A stretch of DNA of 64,000 nucleotides. Origin: Veillonella intestinalis. Its GTDB lineage: Bacteria > Bacillota > Negativicutes > Veillonellales > Veillonellaceae. Made by a program: the position numbers and the translations under genes. Shown here in pieces: positions 45,873 through 54,418 of the stretch (position 1 is its first letter; the number at the start of each line of letters is the position of its first letter). Location: positions 1 through 64,000 of the forward strand of contig NZ_CALPDB010000003.1 of assembly GCF_943193155.1 (NCBI RefSeq). Reading direction: 5' to 3'. The notes under the pieces are model-generated. The model saw only the letters and a program-made list of their open reading frames with translations, was not told where the DNA came from and did not search any database.

Positions 45873-46850
45873 ATGCGCTACACTACAATTCCTACAACAG
45901 ATATTAAAATATCTCCTATCACCGTAGGCTGTATGAGCTTTGGCAAAGATGTATTGGGGCAAAAGTGGAGTTTAAATCCAGAAGAAACGGAAGCTATGGT
46001 CAAACTTTCACTTGATTTAGGCCTTAATTTCTTTGATACAGCTAATCAATATGGGGATGGGACTAGTGAAGAGTATTTAGGGAGGGCTTTGAAGAAATTT
46101 GTCGCTCGTGACCAAGTGGCGATTGCTAGCAAAGTATATTTTAATGATGGTAAATTATCTAAAGAAGCGATTGCCCGTGAAATTGACGGATCTTTAAAGC
46201 GCTTAGGTACAGATTACCTCGATTTATATATCATTCATCGTTTTGATTATGAAACACCTGTAGAAGAAACACTGGAAGCGCTACATAACTTAGTGAAAGC
46301 AGGTAAAGTAAGAGCTTTAGGGGCTTCCTCTATGTTTGCGTTTCAGTTTCATACCATGCAACATGTGGCGGAGCTCAATGGGTGGACACAATTTGTAGCT
46401 ATGGAAAACCACTATAATTTGTTATATCGTGAAGAAGAACGTGAAATGATTCCTCTTTGTAAGCAACAAGGGGTTATGTTAATGCCTTATAGTCCGTTAG
46501 CTGGCGGCCGTTTAGCGCGTGTTAATTGGCAAGAAAAAACAAAGCGTAGTGAGATTGATACGATTGCAAAACGTAAATATGATAGTACAGAGGAGCAAGA
46601 TTTGCCAATTGTACAGCGTGTAGCGGCACTAGCGCAAACTCATGAGGTAACTATGTCACAAATTGCCTTGGCTTGGCAATGGGCGAAAGGGATTACAGCA
46701 CCTATTGTAGGAGCCACTAAGGCCAGTCACATTGAAGATGCTGTAAAAGCGCTTGATGTAAAGTTAACTGGTGAAGAAATTACATATTTAGATGAATTGT
46801 ATTTACCTCACAAAATGATGGGGCCTATTCCAGTACCCACTGATAAATAA
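45873..46850 (+). CDS. Aldo/keto reductase
   Basis: A 325-residue NADPH-dependent oxidoreductase with TIM-barrel fold. The catalytic tetrad is visible: Asp in FFDTANQYGDG, Tyr of the same motif, Lys in AIASKVYF and His in YIIHRFD. GPIPVP near the C-terminus is found in YghZ/IolS-like members. Substrate unknown. Of three in-frame ATGs (45840 region, 45858, 45873), the last is chosen because AAAGGAG lies 5 bases before it. Monocistronic, with a terminator after it. Confidence 0.9.
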   Translation: MRYTTIPTTDIKISPITVGCMSFGKDVLGQKWSLNPEETEAMVKLSLDLGLNFFDTANQYGDGTSEEYLGRALKKFVARDQVAIASKVYFNDGKLSKEAIAREIDGSLKRLGTDYLDLYIIHRFDYETPVEETLEALHNLVKAGKVRALGASSMFAFQFHTMQHVAELNGWTQFVAMENHYNLLYREEEREMIPLCKQQGVMLMPYSPLAGGRLARVNWQEKTKRSEIDTIAKRKYDSTEEQDLPIVQRVAALAQTHEVTMSQIALAWQWAKGITAPIVGATKASHIEDAVKALDVKLTGEEITYLDELYLPHKMMGPIPVPTDK

Positions 46851-46885
46851 TGTCTATGGGTTTATTGTATGTAGAGGTATAAACA

Positions 46886-46925
46886 AAAGAGGTGTAACCG
46901 CAGGCAAATTCGGTTACACCTCTTT
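46886..46925 (+). terminator. Terminator after the aldo/keto reductase gene
   Basis: A perfect 15-bp stem (46886-46900 with 46911-46925) flanked by A and T runs. Confidence 0.88.
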
Positions 46926-46980
46926 ATATTTAGGGTTTAGTTATATGGTTACATGTAAAGCTTACATCATAGGTTTATAT

Positions 46981-47013
46981 AACAGTGTATATAATAAGTA
47001 TATATACACTGTT
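46981..47013 (-). terminator. Terminator after dps
   Basis: A perfect 13-bp AT-rich stem (46981-46993 with 47001-47013) lying just past the dps stop on the minus strand. T-tail is poor, so the call is moderate. Confidence 0.55.
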
Positions 47014-47050
47014 AGTTAGCTTTGTAAATTATAATACTATAAACGTGCTA

Positions 47051-47485
47051 TTAAGCTAAGCTAGCGCGTAAGAACCAAAGTTGTTTTTCATAGTAAGCCA
47101 AGTGATCTTCCATAAGAGCCACTAAGGCAAAATTATCTTCTTCATCAGCTACACTGCGAATTTCAAGAGCTAGGTCAGACATAAGTTTGAAGTCTGCTTG
47201 TAAGATTTCGTATACTTCTTTTACGCTGAAGTTACGACCATCTAATTCTTCGATAGAAGCAATTTGTAAGTATTCAGATACACGAACTGCTGGTTCTTCG
47301 CCTTTCATTTTTAGAAGTTCGGCAACAGCATCATAGTACTCAAAGGCATTGTCATATACACTTTCAAGATATTCGTGAGTTGGTACGAATTGAGAACCAA
47401 CTACATTGAAATGTAGGTTGTGTAATTTTACATTCCAAATGGCTAAGTTTGCTAAATATTTGTTTACTTCTTGTACGTTTTTCAT
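47051..47485 (-). CDS. dps: Dps family ferritin-like DNA-protection protein
   Basis: A 144-residue four-helix protein that forms 12-mers, oxidises ferrous iron with peroxide and shields DNA. The first helix has NVKLHNLHFNVVGSQFVPTHEYLESVYD, with the His and Asp/Glu ligands of the inter-subunit ferroxidase site; DAVAELLKMKGEEPAV follows. GGAGGAAAA precedes the ATG on the minus strand. A PerR-box-like site lies about 125 bases upstream, so peroxide or iron control is likely. Confidence 0.93.
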   Translation of the reverse strand: MKNVQEVNKYLANLAIWNVKLHNLHFNVVGSQFVPTHEYLESVYDNAFEYYDAVAELLKMKGEEPAVRVSEYLQIASIEELDGRNFSVKEVYEILQADFKLMSDLALEIRSVADEEDNFALVALMEDHLAYYEKQLWFLRASLA

Positions 47486-47607
47486 AAGTTTTCCTCCTAA
47501 ATTGACTGCTGATTGATTCTCAGCAATTTACATTACCTATTAAATCGCTTCAATCATTATGTGATTGAAATTGAATGTTTAATTAGTTGCGGATAATTGT
47601 TTTTAGT

Positions 47608-47622
47608 TTATAATAATTATCC
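47608..47622 (-). promoter_or_regulatory. PerR-box-like operator upstream of dps
   Basis: TTATAATAATTATCC matches the PerR consensus TTATAATNATTATAA at 13 of 15 positions. It is also nested in a wider inverted repeat (CGGATAAT at 47590-47597 and ATTATCCG at 47616-47623). Assignment to PerR as against Fur is inference. Confidence 0.6.
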
Positions 47623-47778
47623 GTTGCTATGTGTATATCTTAACATAGGCAATAATGAATGTCAACTAATTAATAATGATTTTCTGTTAATATTATTTTT
47701 AATTTAACTTTAGGGAATAATTTTAACGTGTAAACTCTATTTATAGTTAGATATTAATATGTACTTAAGGATATAAAA

Positions 47779-47847
47779 AGCCCTCATCAATTATCATAAC
47801 AATTAGCTACGCCTTGCTTTTCATGTTATGAAGCATTGATAAGGGCT
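47779..47847 (-). terminator. Terminator after narK
   Basis: A long stem with small bulges (AGCCCTCATCAA region 47779-47800 with 47825-47847) and a 24-nt loop. On the minus strand it lies past the narK stop and leads into TTTTTATATCC. Confidence 0.75.
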
Positions 47848-47916
47848 ATGAAGATTGTATTATAATAGGATAATTTCTTAATCAATTAATGGTTAAAAGT
47901 TACTTGTGGTTAATGG

Positions 47917-49254
47917 TTAGCATTTTATACCAGCTGCTTTACGTGCATAAAACCAGTAAGTTAAGAAAATTGTAATGACCATAAAGACCAAGATAATATA
48001 GAAGGCAGGCATTACAGAATGATAGCTACTATAAGCCCAGCCGAATACTTTGGGAATGAAGAAGGCACCATAGGCACCGATAGCAGCTGTGAAGCCTGTA
48101 ACTAAGGAGGATTGCATGCCATTGGTGAAAATATAAGGAATCATGCGGAAAGAAGCACCTGTTTCAAGGCCTGTCATAAAGAATAAAAATAAGAAGGCAC
48201 TGAAGAAAATAATAAAATTATGAGCCGTTATGCCATACATAATGAATATAGCACCAATGAGCATACCTACTAAAGACCAAAGTGTAATAGTTGTGCCACT
48301 GTTAATTTTATCGGCCAGCCAACCACCGATAGGGCGAATACCAGCACCGATGAATGGGCCAAGGAATGCGCCATAGGCAAAGGGAATTTCAGGGAATTCT
48401 TTTTGTACTAATAAACTAAGGGCTACAGAGAAACCAATAAAAGCACCAAAACCACAGGTATAAATCCAAGTCATAATCCAGGTATGTTTATTGGTAAAGA
48501 TACTCATCATGGAGGCAGGACTTTGTTTTGGTAATGGTAGGTTGTCCATATATTTAATAATCAGGCCTAAGGTAATTAAGATTTGAATAATGCCCACATA
48601 GCAGGTATTTTGTAAGAATAAGACCGTGCCATCTTGCATTGTTTGAGGCGTTCCAACAAAAGGGGCAAATACAGTCATGCCCATAACGATAGGTGCCATA
48701 AGAAAGATGATGGAAACACCTAAATTCCCGATACCAGCATTGATGCCTAGGGCTGTGCCACGTTGTGAACGGGGAAAGAAATGTCCGATGTTTGCCATGG
48801 AGTAAGAAAAGTTAGCCCCCGCAATCCCTAATAAAGCCACATAAATAAAGAAGGTTTCATAAGAGGTGGTCGGATCTTGTAAGGCTTGAGCAAGGCCCCA
48901 TAAAGGTATGAGTAACAAAGCGGTGGCAAAGAATGTCCAGTTACGGCCTCCTAGGATGCCTGGCATATAGGTGTAAAGTAAGCGTCCCGTAGCACCAACT
49001 AGTCCAGGCATAGCTGCTAGGGTAAAGAGTTGTTCGTCAGTAAAATGAAAGCCCACGGCATTGAGTTTCACTGCTATGGTTGACCATAGTGTCCATACAC
49101 AAAATGATAGTGTTAAAGCGAGTGTAGATACGATTAAGTTTTGTTTAGCAATACGTTTACCATGTTGATTCCAGAATTGTTCATTGTCAGGCTGCCACTG
49201 AGCTAGGATTTCGCGACGACTCAGTGAAGCAGTAAGGTCGGACGTAGATGACAT
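47917..49254 (-). CDS. narK: Nitrate/nitrite transporter NarK
   Basis: A 445-residue MFS protein of the nitrate/nitrite porter family with about 12 membrane spans. The family signature is SQRGTALGINAGIGNLGVSI (about residues 162-181), with a second copy-like motif ASFRMIPYIFTNGM later. It would import nitrate and/or export nitrite for the respiratory reductase encoded divergently. AAAGGAG lies 8 bases upstream of the ATG. It is preceded by a structured leader with an internal terminator and by a Crp/Fnr-type box. Confidence 0.93.
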   Translation of the reverse strand: MSSTSDLTASLSRREILAQWQPDNEQFWNQHGKRIAKQNLIVSTLALTLSFCVWTLWSTIAVKLNAVGFHFTDEQLFTLAAMPGLVGATGRLLYTYMPGILGGRNWTFFATALLLIPLWGLAQALQDPTTSYETFFIYVALLGIAGANFSYSMANIGHFFPRSQRGTALGINAGIGNLGVSIIFLMAPIVMGMTVFAPFVGTPQTMQDGTVLFLQNTCYVGIIQILITLGLIIKYMDNLPLPKQSPASMMSIFTNKHTWIMTWIYTCGFGAFIGFSVALSLLVQKEFPEIPFAYGAFLGPFIGAGIRPIGGWLADKINSGTTITLWSLVGMLIGAIFIMYGITAHNFIIFFSAFLFLFFMTGLETGASFRMIPYIFTNGMQSSLVTGFTAAIGAYGAFFIPKVFGWAYSSYHSVMPAFYIILVFMVITIFLTYWFYARKAAGIKC

Positions 49255-49501
49255 AGATAAGCTCCTTTTCAGTGTTAATTCGTTACATTTGTTTTTTTTT
49301 GCGTTTTAACATTTTATAGTTAAAAAAATTACTCCCCTTTGAGGAGCCTAGATTGGGAATAGGGAGTATTATTGACTATAATTAGGTGCTATAAGTTTAG
49401 GGTTCATCAATCTAGGCTACGAATAGATGATATTACTAATAGAATTGTAGGGCTTAGTAGCATCATCTATACAGGGGATGACAGGCGTAGAGTCCTTGTC
49501 T
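49255..49501 (-). promoter_or_regulatory. Structured leader RNA of narK (candidate attenuator)
   Basis: The predicted minus-strand transcript starts near 49501 (-10 TATACT at 49513-49508) and runs about 247 nt to the narK ATG. It can fold a stem closed by CTACG/CGTAG, carrying ATAGATGAT/ATCATCTAT (49423-49431 with 49462-49470), then an 11-bp helix AGCCTAGATTG/CAATCTAGGCT (plus-strand 49408-49418 with 49345-49355). The second arm of that helix overlaps the first two bases of an intrinsic terminator. A further pairing, ACTCCC/GGGAGT (49362-49367 with 49331-49336), would compete for the terminator arm. No known riboswitch class is recognised. Confidence 0.6.
49321..49346 (-). terminator. Intrinsic terminator inside the narK leader
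   Basis: On the minus strand CTCCTC-AAA-GGGGAG (plus 49332-49346) is followed by TAATTTTTTTA. It lies 67-92 bases before the narK start codon, so unless bypassed it would stop transcription ahead of the gene. Confidence 0.75.
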
Positions 49502-49534
49502 AATTGGAGTATAAGAGAAATAAAAAACCTTGTA

Positions 49535-49550
49535 TGTGATATTTATCACG
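49535..49550. promoter_or_regulatory. Crp/Fnr-type binding site between narK and the regulator gene
   Basis: TGTGATATTTATCACG fits TGTGA-N6-TCAC(A). Its centre (49542.5) is 41.5 bp from the inferred narK start at 49501, the class II activator position. In the other direction a weak -10 (AATGAT, 49571-49576) lies at nearly the same spacing for the regulator gene, so the site may serve both. Confidence 0.7.
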
Positions 49551-49723
49551 GAATTGAAAGATTGCTAAAAAATGATGAGATTCATTAGCATAAATAAAAC
49601 ACACATTATATAGAATCATAGAAAGACATCGATATATAGTAGTAGATATGCTATAATGAAAAAGAAAAATGCTTATAGGGAAAGGGCGTTGAAAGGGACA
49701 AATCATTGGCTGAGGTGTTACGT

Positions 49724-50404
49724 ATGAAGTATACGTTTGAAATGGTAAAGGAGTTAAGGGCTTTTAAGGGATTAAGTGAAACTGAATTTAAAGATGTTAT
49801 TAAAAGTATAGGGGCTTACAGTAAAAACTTTAAAAAAGGGGGCTACATAACATTAGCGGAGGAAGAAATTCGTTGCGTTAGTGTTATTATTAAGGGCACC
49901 GTTCATATGATGAGTGAAGATATTTGGGGAAATCGTTCGATTCTAGTCTTTATGAATCGAGGCGATTTATTTGGTGAATCCTTTGCTTGTAGTTCTAATC
50001 AAGTATCGCTAGTCAATTTTTATGCAGCGTCTGATGTGACGGCGCTCTATATTCCATTTGATAAGCTATTAGCTTTTGCGTCTAAAGATGTAGGACCCTA
50101 TCGCCAGCTGGTGCAAAATATTATGACCTTAGTGGCCGATAAAAATGTACGCATTTTGCAAAAGCTTGAGATTGTTTCGAAGCGAAATTTGCGAGATAAG
50201 TTGATGGCGTATTTTTCCTATATGGCAAAGGTTTGGGGGCGTATGGAGTTTGAAGTGCCTTTAGGCCGTGTGGCGCTTAGTGAGTATTTATGTGTAGATC
50301 GTAGTGCGTTGACTCGAGAATTATCTCGTATGCGTGACGATGGTCTTATTGAATTTGAGAAGAATCATTTTAAAATATTGGTGCCTGCTGAATCCTTAAC
50401 TTAG
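49724..50404 (+). CDS. Crp/Fnr family transcriptional regulator
   Basis: A 226-residue regulator with an N-terminal cyclic-nucleotide-binding-like beta-barrel (GDLFGESFACSS near residues 86-97) and a C-terminal winged helix (VALSEYLCVDRSALTRELSRMRDDGLI, about 185-211). The N-terminal cysteine cluster of FNR is missing, so it is not an oxygen-sensing iron-sulfur FNR; the recognition helix also differs from that of CRP. Location between narK and narG suggests control of nitrate respiration. The ATG at 49724 has GAGGTG 6 bases upstream; TTG at 49706 is an alternative. Confidence 0.88.
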   Translation: MKYTFEMVKELRAFKGLSETEFKDVIKSIGAYSKNFKKGGYITLAEEEIRCVSVIIKGTVHMMSEDIWGNRSILVFMNRGDLFGESFACSSNQVSLVNFYAASDVTALYIPFDKLLAFASKDVGPYRQLVQNIMTLVADKNVRILQKLEIVSKRNLRDKLMAYFSYMAKVWGRMEFEVPLGRVALSEYLCVDRSALTRELSRMRDDGLIEFEKNHFKILVPAESLT

Positions 50405-50424
50405 TAGACTACACAGTAGCTTTG

Positions 50425-50508
50425 TGAAGTTTACGCCATGAAGTTTACTCTATGAAGTTTACGCCATGAAATTTGCGCCATGGAATTTGGAGTATGGAAT
50501 TTGCTGTT
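50425..50508 (+). repeat. Six tandem copies of a 14-bp repeat
   Basis: Units such as TGAAGTTTACGCCA follow one another without gaps from 50425 to 50508, diverging to TGGAATTTGCTGTT at the right. They lie between the regulator's stop and its terminator. No coding role is seen. Confidence 0.88.
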
Positions 50509-50534
50509 AGGATAGTAAAGTAGATATGAATTAG

Positions 50535-50563
50535 AGTCGGTGTGATAAGCACCGACTTTTTTT
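50535..50563 (+). terminator. Terminator after the Crp/Fnr regulator gene
   Basis: Stem AGTCGGTG/CACCGACT (50535-50542 with 50550-50557) followed by T6 to T7. Confidence 0.9.
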
Positions 50564-50627
50564 ATTGGTTCAGTTTTATTTAATCATTTATATTAGTTTG
50601 TCCGATTGGATTAAATTTCTTAAATTC

Positions 50628-50671
50628 ATGTGATTAAAATCACATAAGGGGATAAGTTCCTTTGGTATGCT
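50628..50671 (+). promoter_or_regulatory. narG promoter with Crp/Fnr-type box
   Basis: An 8-bp perfect inverted repeat, ATGTGATT-AA-AATCACAT (50628-50645), contains TGTGA-N6-TCACA. A -10 TATGCT lies at 50666-50671, giving a start near 50678 and placing the box centre at -41.5. There is no good -35, as expected for an activator-dependent class II promoter. Confidence 0.75.
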
Positions 50672-50695
50672 GAAAGTAATAAGGAGGGACACAGC

Positions 50696-53600
50696 ATGAA
50701 CACGTTCTTTAAGAAATTTTCCTATTTAGTGCCTAAAAATAAAAGTGAATCAGGTCATCAAGCCATTTATGAAGGAGGCCGTGACTGGGAATCCATGTAT
50801 CGTAATCGTTGGTCTTACGACAAAGTAGTGCGTTCAACACATGGTGTTAACTGTACAGGTTCTTGTAGTTGGAATGTTTTTGTCAAAAATGGCATTGTCA
50901 CTTGGGAGAATCAGAATCATGATTATCCTGAAACAAGCCCTGACATGCCAGATTTTGAGCCTCGTGGTTGTCCTCGTGGGGCATCGTTTTCATGGTATAT
51001 GTATAGCCCATTACGGGTGAAGTATCCCTATGTGCGTGGAGAGTTAGCGGATATGTGGCGTGCCGCTAAAAAAGAATATCCGAATGCGTTAGAAGCTTGG
51101 AAATCCATTGTGACAGATCCAGAAAAAGCGAAGCGTTATAAATCGGCTCGTGGTATGGGTGGTTTTGTGCGTTCTACTTGGGAAGAAGCGTCTGAAATTA
51201 CTGCAGCTTCTATGCTATATACAGTGCAGACCTATGGGCCTGATCGTAACTTTGGTTTTTCCCCAATTCCAGCCATGTCTATGATTAGTTACGCTGCAGG
51301 GGCTCGTTTTATGAACCTTATGGGTGGTGCCTGCCTTAGCTTCTATGATTGGTATGCTGATTTGCCTCCAGCTAGTCCGCAAGTGTGGGGCGATCAAACG
51401 GATGTGCCAGAAAGTAGTGATTGGTATAATGCGGGCTATATTATGACTTGGGGATCAAATGTGCCACAAACACGTACCCCAGATGCTCACTTTTTAACTG
51501 AAGTGCGTTATAAAGGGACCAAAGTAATTTCTGTATCTCCTGACTACGCAGAATCTACTACCGCTGCCGATACTTGGCTTAATGTGAAAGCTGGCTCTGA
51601 TGGTGCCTTAGCTATGGCTATGGGGCATGTTATTTTAAAAGAATATTATGTAGACAATACGACGCCTATGTTTGTAGACTATGCTAAGCGATATACGGAT
51701 TTTCCATTCTTAGTACAGCTTGAAGAGAAGGATGGTAAATTAGTAGCAGGTCATTTCTTAACAGCCAAAGATATGGGCGATACCTCTGAACATAGTGAAT
51801 TTAAGTATTATGTACTCGATGAGACTACGGATACTTTAGTTATTCCTAATGGACAAATGGGTCATCGTTGGAGTGACAAAACAAAATGGAATTTAAAATT
51901 AGAAAATAGTGAGAATGGGGCACCGATTAATCCTGTATTATCGTTTATTGATAGTAATGATGCTGTGAAGGCTGTTACGTTACCATTCTTTGGTCATTTA
52001 GATGAAAAACGTACACTAGACCGTCATGTACCAGTTAAGCAATTGCATACTCGTACAGGCATTGTATATGTGACAACTGTATATGATTTATTACTTGCTA
52101 ATTATGGTGTAGACCGCGGGCTAGGTGGCGAGGTTAATGCTGATTATACTAGTGATACGCCCTTTACACCAGCATGGCAAGAAAAATATACCGGCATTAC
52201 ACCAGACATGGTGATTCATACAGCTCGTGAATTTGCAGATAATGCGATTGCTACGGGTGGTCGTTCTCTGATTATTATGGGTGGTGGTATCAATCACTGG
52301 TTCCATGCGGATGTAATTTATCGCGCTGTATTGAACCTTGTACTATTCTGTGCTTGTGAAGGTAAAAATGGTGGCGGTTGGGCGCATTATGTAGGCCAGG
52401 AGAAACTTCGTCCTGCTGAAGGTTGGGGCGCTATTATGAGTGCTAAAGATTGGCAGCCAGTTCCTCGTTTACAAAATGGTACGTCTTTCTTCTATTTCGC
52501 TACGGATCAGTGGCGTACTGATGAAATGGATACAGACGATTTAGTATCGCCATTGGCATCGCCACGATATCGTCATGTAGGTGATTATAATGTATTAGCG
52601 GCTCGTCTTGGTTGGTTGCCTTCCTATCCAACCTTTAATAAAAGTGGAGCAGCTATTTTTGAGGAGGCTAAACAAGCAGGTCTTACAGAGTTTGGCGATG
52701 TAAAAACGTTTGTAGCCGAGCAATTAAAGAAGAAAGAATTAAGCTTTGCTGTGGAAGATCCAGATGCACCAGAAAACTTCCCGCGCAATCTTATAGTATG
52801 GAGGGCAAATTTAATTACTTCATCTTCTAAAGGGCACGAATATTTTATGAAACATTTGTTAGGTACGAAAAATGGCCTTTTAGAAAATAACGAGCTTGTA
52901 GCAAAACCAACAGAAATCAAGTGGCGTGAACAGGCAGGTGAAGGCAAGTTGGATTTGCTGGTTGATTTAGACTTCCGCATGGCTGGGTCTGCTTTATATT
53001 CTGATATTGTATTACCGACGGCAACTTGGTATGAAAAGACAGATTTATCATCAACCGATATGCATCCGTTTGTGCATCCTTTCCAGCCTGCTGTTGATCC
53101 AGGTTGGGAAGCTAAGACAGACTGGGATATATTCTTAACTTTAGGCAAAGCCGTTTCAAAACTAGCAAAAGAAGTGAATATGCCTGTATACCGTGATATG
53201 GTGGCGATGCCTTTGCAACATGATTCTGAAGCAGAATTAGCGCAACCAGGTGGAGTGGTGAAGGATTGGAGCCGTGGTGAATGTGAACCAATTCCAGGTA
53301 AAACAATGCCTCAACTGGTAGAAGTGACGCGTGATTATACACGCATTTTTGAAAAGCAGCGTGCTTTAGGCCCTAATTTAGCGAATGGTGCTGTAGGGGC
53401 ACATGGTATTGCTGTTAATATTGGTGAACAATATGAAGAATTAAAAGCTCGTAATGGTGTGATTCGTGGTGCTAGCTTAGGCGGTGTTAAAGAAGGCAAT
53501 ACGACGGATGTTTTGGCTGATGATGTGGGCATTGGCTGTCCTTCGATTGAAGATGCATATCAAGCCTGCCAAGCCGTGCTTACCATGTCTTCCGCTACGA

Positions 53601-54418
53601 ATGGTGCAGTAGCACATAAGAGTTGGGCCAAAGCCGAAGAGTTGACGGGACTTACGGATTTAACCAAAATGACAGGTGGTCGTAGTGGTGAACATATTAC
53701 CTTTGAAGATATTGTGGCTCAACCACGCTTAGTTATTAGTACGCCAATCTTCACTGGTAATGGTAAGGATAATCGCCGTTATACGCCATTTACGAATAAT
53801 GTGGAATTACTTATGCCATTCCGCACTATTACAGGTCGTCAATCGTATTTCTTAGATCACGATGTTATGGCAGAATGGGGTGAACAGATGGCAACGTACA
53901 AACCTATTTTGGCCTACGCACCAATGCGGGAAGCGTTGCCAAATGATGGGACTCCAGAAATTACACTTAAATATTTAACGCCACATAATAAATGGAGTAT
54001 TCACAGTATGTACTTTGATACGCCACAGATGTTGACTTTATTCCGTGGTGGTCAGTCTGTATGGCTTAATGAAGATGATGCGAATGAAATTGGCGTAGCT
54101 GATAATGATTGGATTGAATTATACAATAGTAATGGTGTAGTAGCATCCCGAGTTGTGGTAACGCCTCGTATTCCACGTGGCCTTGTATATATGCATCATG
54201 CTCAGGATCGTCACATTAATGTGCCAGGTACTAGTTTGACTGGCGGTCGTGGCGGTACTCATAATACACCGACACGAATTCATATGAAACCAACCCATAT
54301 GATTGGGGGCTATGGACAATTAAGTTATGGGTTTAACTATTACGGACCTACCGGTAATCAACGCGACATGCTTGTGGTAGTGCGTAAGATGAAGGAGGTT
54401 GATTGGCTTGAAGATTAA
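50696..54418 (+). CDS. narG: Respiratory nitrate reductase alpha subunit
   Basis: The 1240-residue molybdenum (bis-MGD) subunit that reduces nitrate to nitrite at the cytoplasmic face of the membrane. The FS0 cluster ligands fall at His49, Cys53, Cys57 (THGVNCTGSCSW) and Cys92 (EPRGCPRGAS), the same numbering as in E. coli NarG. The Mo-ligand aspartate is in CLSFYDWYADLPPASP, and VGQEKLRPAEGW and GGWAHYVG are conserved. No twin-arginine signal is seen. AAGGAGGG precedes the ATG. First gene of narGHJI, whose frames overlap throughout. Confidence 0.97.
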   Translation: MNTFFKKFSYLVPKNKSESGHQAIYEGGRDWESMYRNRWSYDKVVRSTHGVNCTGSCSWNVFVKNGIVTWENQNHDYPETSPDMPDFEPRGCPRGASFSWYMYSPLRVKYPYVRGELADMWRAAKKEYPNALEAWKSIVTDPEKAKRYKSARGMGGFVRSTWEEASEITAASMLYTVQTYGPDRNFGFSPIPAMSMISYAAGARFMNLMGGACLSFYDWYADLPPASPQVWGDQTDVPESSDWYNAGYIMTWGSNVPQTRTPDAHFLTEVRYKGTKVISVSPDYAESTTAADTWLNVKAGSDGALAMAMGHVILKEYYVDNTTPMFVDYAKRYTDFPFLVQLEEKDGKLVAGHFLTAKDMGDTSEHSEFKYYVLDETTDTLVIPNGQMGHRWSDKTKWNLKLENSENGAPINPVLSFIDSNDAVKAVTLPFFGHLDEKRTLDRHVPVKQLHTRTGIVYVTTVYDLLLANYGVDRGLGGEVNADYTSDTPFTPAWQEKYTGITPDMVIHTAREFADNAIATGGRSLIIMGGGINHWFHADVIYRAVLNLVLFCACEGKNGGGWAHYVGQEKLRPAEGWGAIMSAKDWQPVPRLQNGTSFFYFATDQWRTDEMDTDDLVSPLASPRYRHVGDYNVLAARLGWLPSYPTFNKSGAAIFEEAKQAGLTEFGDVKTFVAEQLKKKELSFAVEDPDAPENFPRNLIVWRANLITSSSKGHEYFMKHLLGTKNGLLENNELVAKPTEIKWREQAGEGKLDLLVDLDFRMAGSALYSDIVLPTATWYEKTDLSSTDMHPFVHPFQPAVDPGWEAKTDWDIFLTLGKAVSKLAKEVNMPVYRDMVAMPLQHDSEAELAQPGGVVKDWSRGECEPIPGKTMPQLVEVTRDYTRIFEKQRALGPNLANGAVGAHGIAVNIGEQYEELKARNGVIRGASLGGVKEGNTTDVLADDVGIGCPSIEDAYQACQAVLTMSSATNGAVAHKSWAKAEELTGLTDLTKMTGGRSGEHITFEDIVAQPRLVISTPIFTGNGKDNRRYTPFTNNVELLMPFRTITGRQSYFLDHDVMAEWGEQMATYKPILAYAPMREALPNDGTPEITLKYLTPHNKWSIHSMYFDTPQMLTLFRGGQSVWLNEDDANEIGVADNDWIELYNSNGVVASRVVVTPRIPRGLVYMHHAQDRHINVPGTSLTGGRGGTHNTPTRIHMKPTHMIGGYGQLSYGFNYYGPTGNQRDMLVVVRKMKEVDWLED

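Noticed and set aside
49255-49501. Known molybdenum-cofactor riboswitch in the narK leader
   Set aside because: Context would fit, but I could not match the conserved core of that class by eye; left as an unknown structured leader.
49724-50404. Classical FNR oxygen sensor
   Set aside because: The N-terminal cysteine cluster is missing; only scattered cysteines are present.
52624-53148. 174-codon minus-strand frame inside narG
   Set aside because: Antisense to strongly conserved narG codons; no start signal.
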